Shown here: piece by piece, positions 4,946 through 6,616 of the stretch | Layout of the letters: the number at the start of each line of letters is the position of its first letter | How positions within the stretch are numbered: position 1 is the stretch's first letter | Source: an uncultured Porphyromonadaceae bacterium | GTDB taxonomy: Bacteria > Bacteroidota > Bacteroidia > Bacteroidales > Muribaculaceae | Direction of reading: 5' to 3' | DNA: 6,616 bases | Assembly (NCBI GenBank): GCA_900550025.1 | Contig: URQP01000113.1 | Coordinates: forward strand, 1 to 6,616 | Notes under the pieces: generated by a model | What the model saw: the letters and a program-made list of their open reading frames with translations, nothing else | Told to the model about the DNA's origin: nothing | Database searches by the model: none | Translations under genes and position numbers: made by a program

Positions 4946-6616
4946 TCAATCGTGCCAGTCGCCGTTGGCTTTGATAAGCGATATCAGGTGTTCAAGCGCC
5001 TCTTCCTGTGGGATGTTGCGCTCTACGCATTCCTTGCCTTTGTAAAGGCTTACTTTTCCGGCGGCTGCAGCGACGTATCCGTAATCGGCGTCGGCCATTT
5101 CTCCCGGGCCGTTGACGATGCATCCCATGATTCCTATTTTCAATCCTTTAAGATGTGATGTGGCCGCTTTTATTTTACGTACCGTGGCTTGCAGGTCGAA
5201 CATTGTGCGCCCGCAACTCGGGCACGAGATGAATTCGGTTTTCACCATTCTTGTACGTGCGGCCTGCAATATTCCGAAAGAGAATCTCACGGCATCGCTT
5301 TTGTCGGGGAGGTTGGGGGCTTCGAGCAGTATGCCGTCGATGAGGCGGTTGATTAGCAGTGTCCCGAAATCGGCCCCGGCTTTCACTTGTACGTCTTCAG
5401 GATTTGAATCATCATAGCGCATCCGTGCAATGACCGGAGTCTTGCATCCGCAATCTGTAAGCCTGTGGATGAATGCTTGCATTTCTCCTGTCGGGTTTTG
5501 ATGACTGGAATGGAGCACGATTACAGCACCGTCCGGCAACGACCCGGCTACTTCCTCCGCGGGCTGTGAGGCATCGGCTTCAACCGCGTTGAACATTCCG
5601 GAATATAAGTCGGGCATAAGCTCGCATCCCGCCAATTCCGAAGGGTCGAGCGACGATACGACAACAGGCTGGTTGTCCCCACCTATTATTCCGTATGCTT
5701 CCGTCACGCGCCTGACTGGCGAAATATGGTCGTAACCTTTGGCAAAAGAGCCTTTTATGTGGGGATGACCTTCACGAGCTGTGATGTAATCTACCAGCTT
5801 GCGGGCCACCGGAATTTCTAATTCGGGGTCTTCGCTGAGCGAGACACGGATAGTGTCGCCTATGCCTTCCGAGAGCAGAGCTCCCATGCCCACGGCCGAC
5901 TTTATGCGTCCGTCCTCGCCGTCGCCCGCTTCAGTAACGCCGAGATGCAGCGGAAAGTGCATGTCTTCCGCGTCCATTGCTGCCACGAGTCTTCTGACAG
6001 TCTCCACCATCACTACCGTGTTCGACGCTTTTATAGAAATCACTATGTTGCGGAAATCAACCTCGCGGCAAATACGCAGGTATTCCATAACCGATTCCAC
6101 CATTCCGGCCGGTGTATCGCCGTAGCGGCTCATTATGCGGTCGGACAGCGAGCCGTGGTTCACGCCAAGCCGTATGGCTGTATGGTTCTCGCGGCATATT
6201 CCGAGGAAAGGTATGAGTTTCGCGCGTATTTTTTCTATTTCCTGACGGTATTCGTCGTCGGTGTATTCAAGTTTTTTGAACGTGCGGGCGGCATCTACAA
6301 AATTGCCGGGATTGATGCGCACTTTGTCGGCTGTCATAGCGGCCGCAAATGCCGCTTTGGGGTTGAAATGGATGTCGGCTACCAACGGCTTGCAATAGCC
6401 GTCGGCATGGAGCCGCGAGCGGATTACGCCGATATTTTCCGCTTCCCTTACGCCTTGCGCAGTAAGTCTCACCAAGTCGGCTCCGGCGTCGAATATGCGC
6501 TTGCATTGGGCTACGCTTGCTTCTGTGTCGAGCGTGGAAGTCGATGTCATGGACTGTATGCGTATCGGGTATCCGCTGCCGAGCATCAGCCCTTTACCCT
6601 GCCGACCGAGACCGAC
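4946..6616 (-). CDS. ispG: 4-hydroxy-3-methylbut-2-enyl diphosphate synthase IspG, 5' end cut by window edge
   Basis: IspG (GcpE) converts methylerythritol cyclodiphosphate to HMBPP, the penultimate MEP-pathway step for isoprenoids, using a [4Fe-4S] cluster. The frame is open to the last base of the window. An ATG at 6586 is internal: the ten codons before it stay in frame, and family members begin about twenty or more residues further upstream. Counting from that Met, residues 7-265 form the TIM barrel, with YPIRIQSMTSTST (6-18), VADIHFNP (69-76), VRINPGN (89-95) and LGVTEAGDGEDG (215-226). Residues of about 270-440 are the extra domain of the large form (Bacteroidetes, Chlamydiae, plants), absent from the roughly 370-residue E. 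coli enzyme. The C-terminal domain carries the cluster ligands Cys455 and Cys458 (SCPSCGR) and Cys489 (MGCIVNGPGE), with the catalytic-type Glu496. All are intact. The protein ends at NGDWHD, and mntP follows after 24 bases. Confidence 0.96.
   Translation of the reverse strand, partial: VGLGRQGKGLMLGSGYPIRIQSMTSTSTLDTEASVAQCKRIFDAGADLVRLTAQGVREAENIGVIRSRLHADGYCKPLVADIHFNPKAAFAAAMTADKVRINPGNFVDAARTFKKLEYTDDEYRQEIEKIRAKLIPFLGICRENHTAIRLGVNHGSLSDRIMSRYGDTPAGMVESVMEYLRICREVDFRNIVISIKASNTVVMVETVRRLVAAMDAEDMHFPLHLGVTEAGDGEDGRIKSAVGMGALLSEGIGDTIRVSLSEDPELEIPVARKLVDYITAREGHPHIKGSFAKGYDHISPVRRVTEAYGIIGGDNQPVVVSSLDPSELAGCELMPDLYSGMFNAVEADASQPAEEVAGSLPDGAVIVLHSSHQNPTGEMQAFIHRLTDCGCKTPVIARMRYDDSNPEDVQVKAGADFGTLLINRLIDGILLEAPNLPDKSDAVRFSFGILQAARTRMVKTEFISCPSCGRTMFDLQATVRKIKAATSHLKGLKIGIMGCIVNGPGEMADADYGYVAAAAGKVSLYKGKECVERNIPQEEALEHLISLIKANGDWHD

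Overview
The window looks like chromosomal DNA from a Bacteroidales bacterium. A Muribaculaceae-like relative would fit the moderate GC, but that rank is a guess. The support is a DUF4919 gene (a family I know only from Bacteroidetes), the long insertion-bearing form of IspG, an AspT/YidE-type transporter, and TAnnTTTG (Bacteroidetes -7 type) boxes just upstream of two genes. I see no mobile element, CRISPR array, tRNA or rRNA. Every ORF that matches a known family is intact apart from truncation at the window edges.

Left part (1-1309, minus strand): three tightly packed genes. In transcription order they are a small glycine-rich membrane protein resembling DUF456 (812-1309), a secreted or periplasmic DUF4919 protein (98-799), and the first 31 codons of an unidentified membrane-anchored protein that runs off the left edge (1-94). 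Gaps of 12 and 3 bases suggest one operon. A TATTTTTG promoter box lies 7 bases before its first start codon. Functions are unknown, so this is the least explained part of the window.

Middle (1406-4288): a putative AspT/YidE-family transporter with two RCK_C domains (1406-3064, minus) and mannose-1-phosphate guanylyltransferase (3212-4288, plus) diverge from an AT-rich 147-base spacer. The transporter's promoter box is so close to its start codon that the mRNA is probably leaderless. The spacer also holds a 19-base dyad between the two elements of a possible guanylyltransferase promoter. That gene ends in a strong intrinsic terminator (4313-4351).

Right part (4352-6616, minus strand): ispG, the sixth enzyme of the MEP isoprenoid pathway, is cut by the right edge. 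It is followed after 24 bases by mntP, a manganese exporter, so the two are probably co-transcribed. This pairs a [4Fe-4S] enzyme with a metal efflux pump.

Overall the window is mostly housekeeping (isoprenoid precursor, GDP-mannose, ion transport) plus one small cluster of unknown function. I found no convincing new defence or mobile system.
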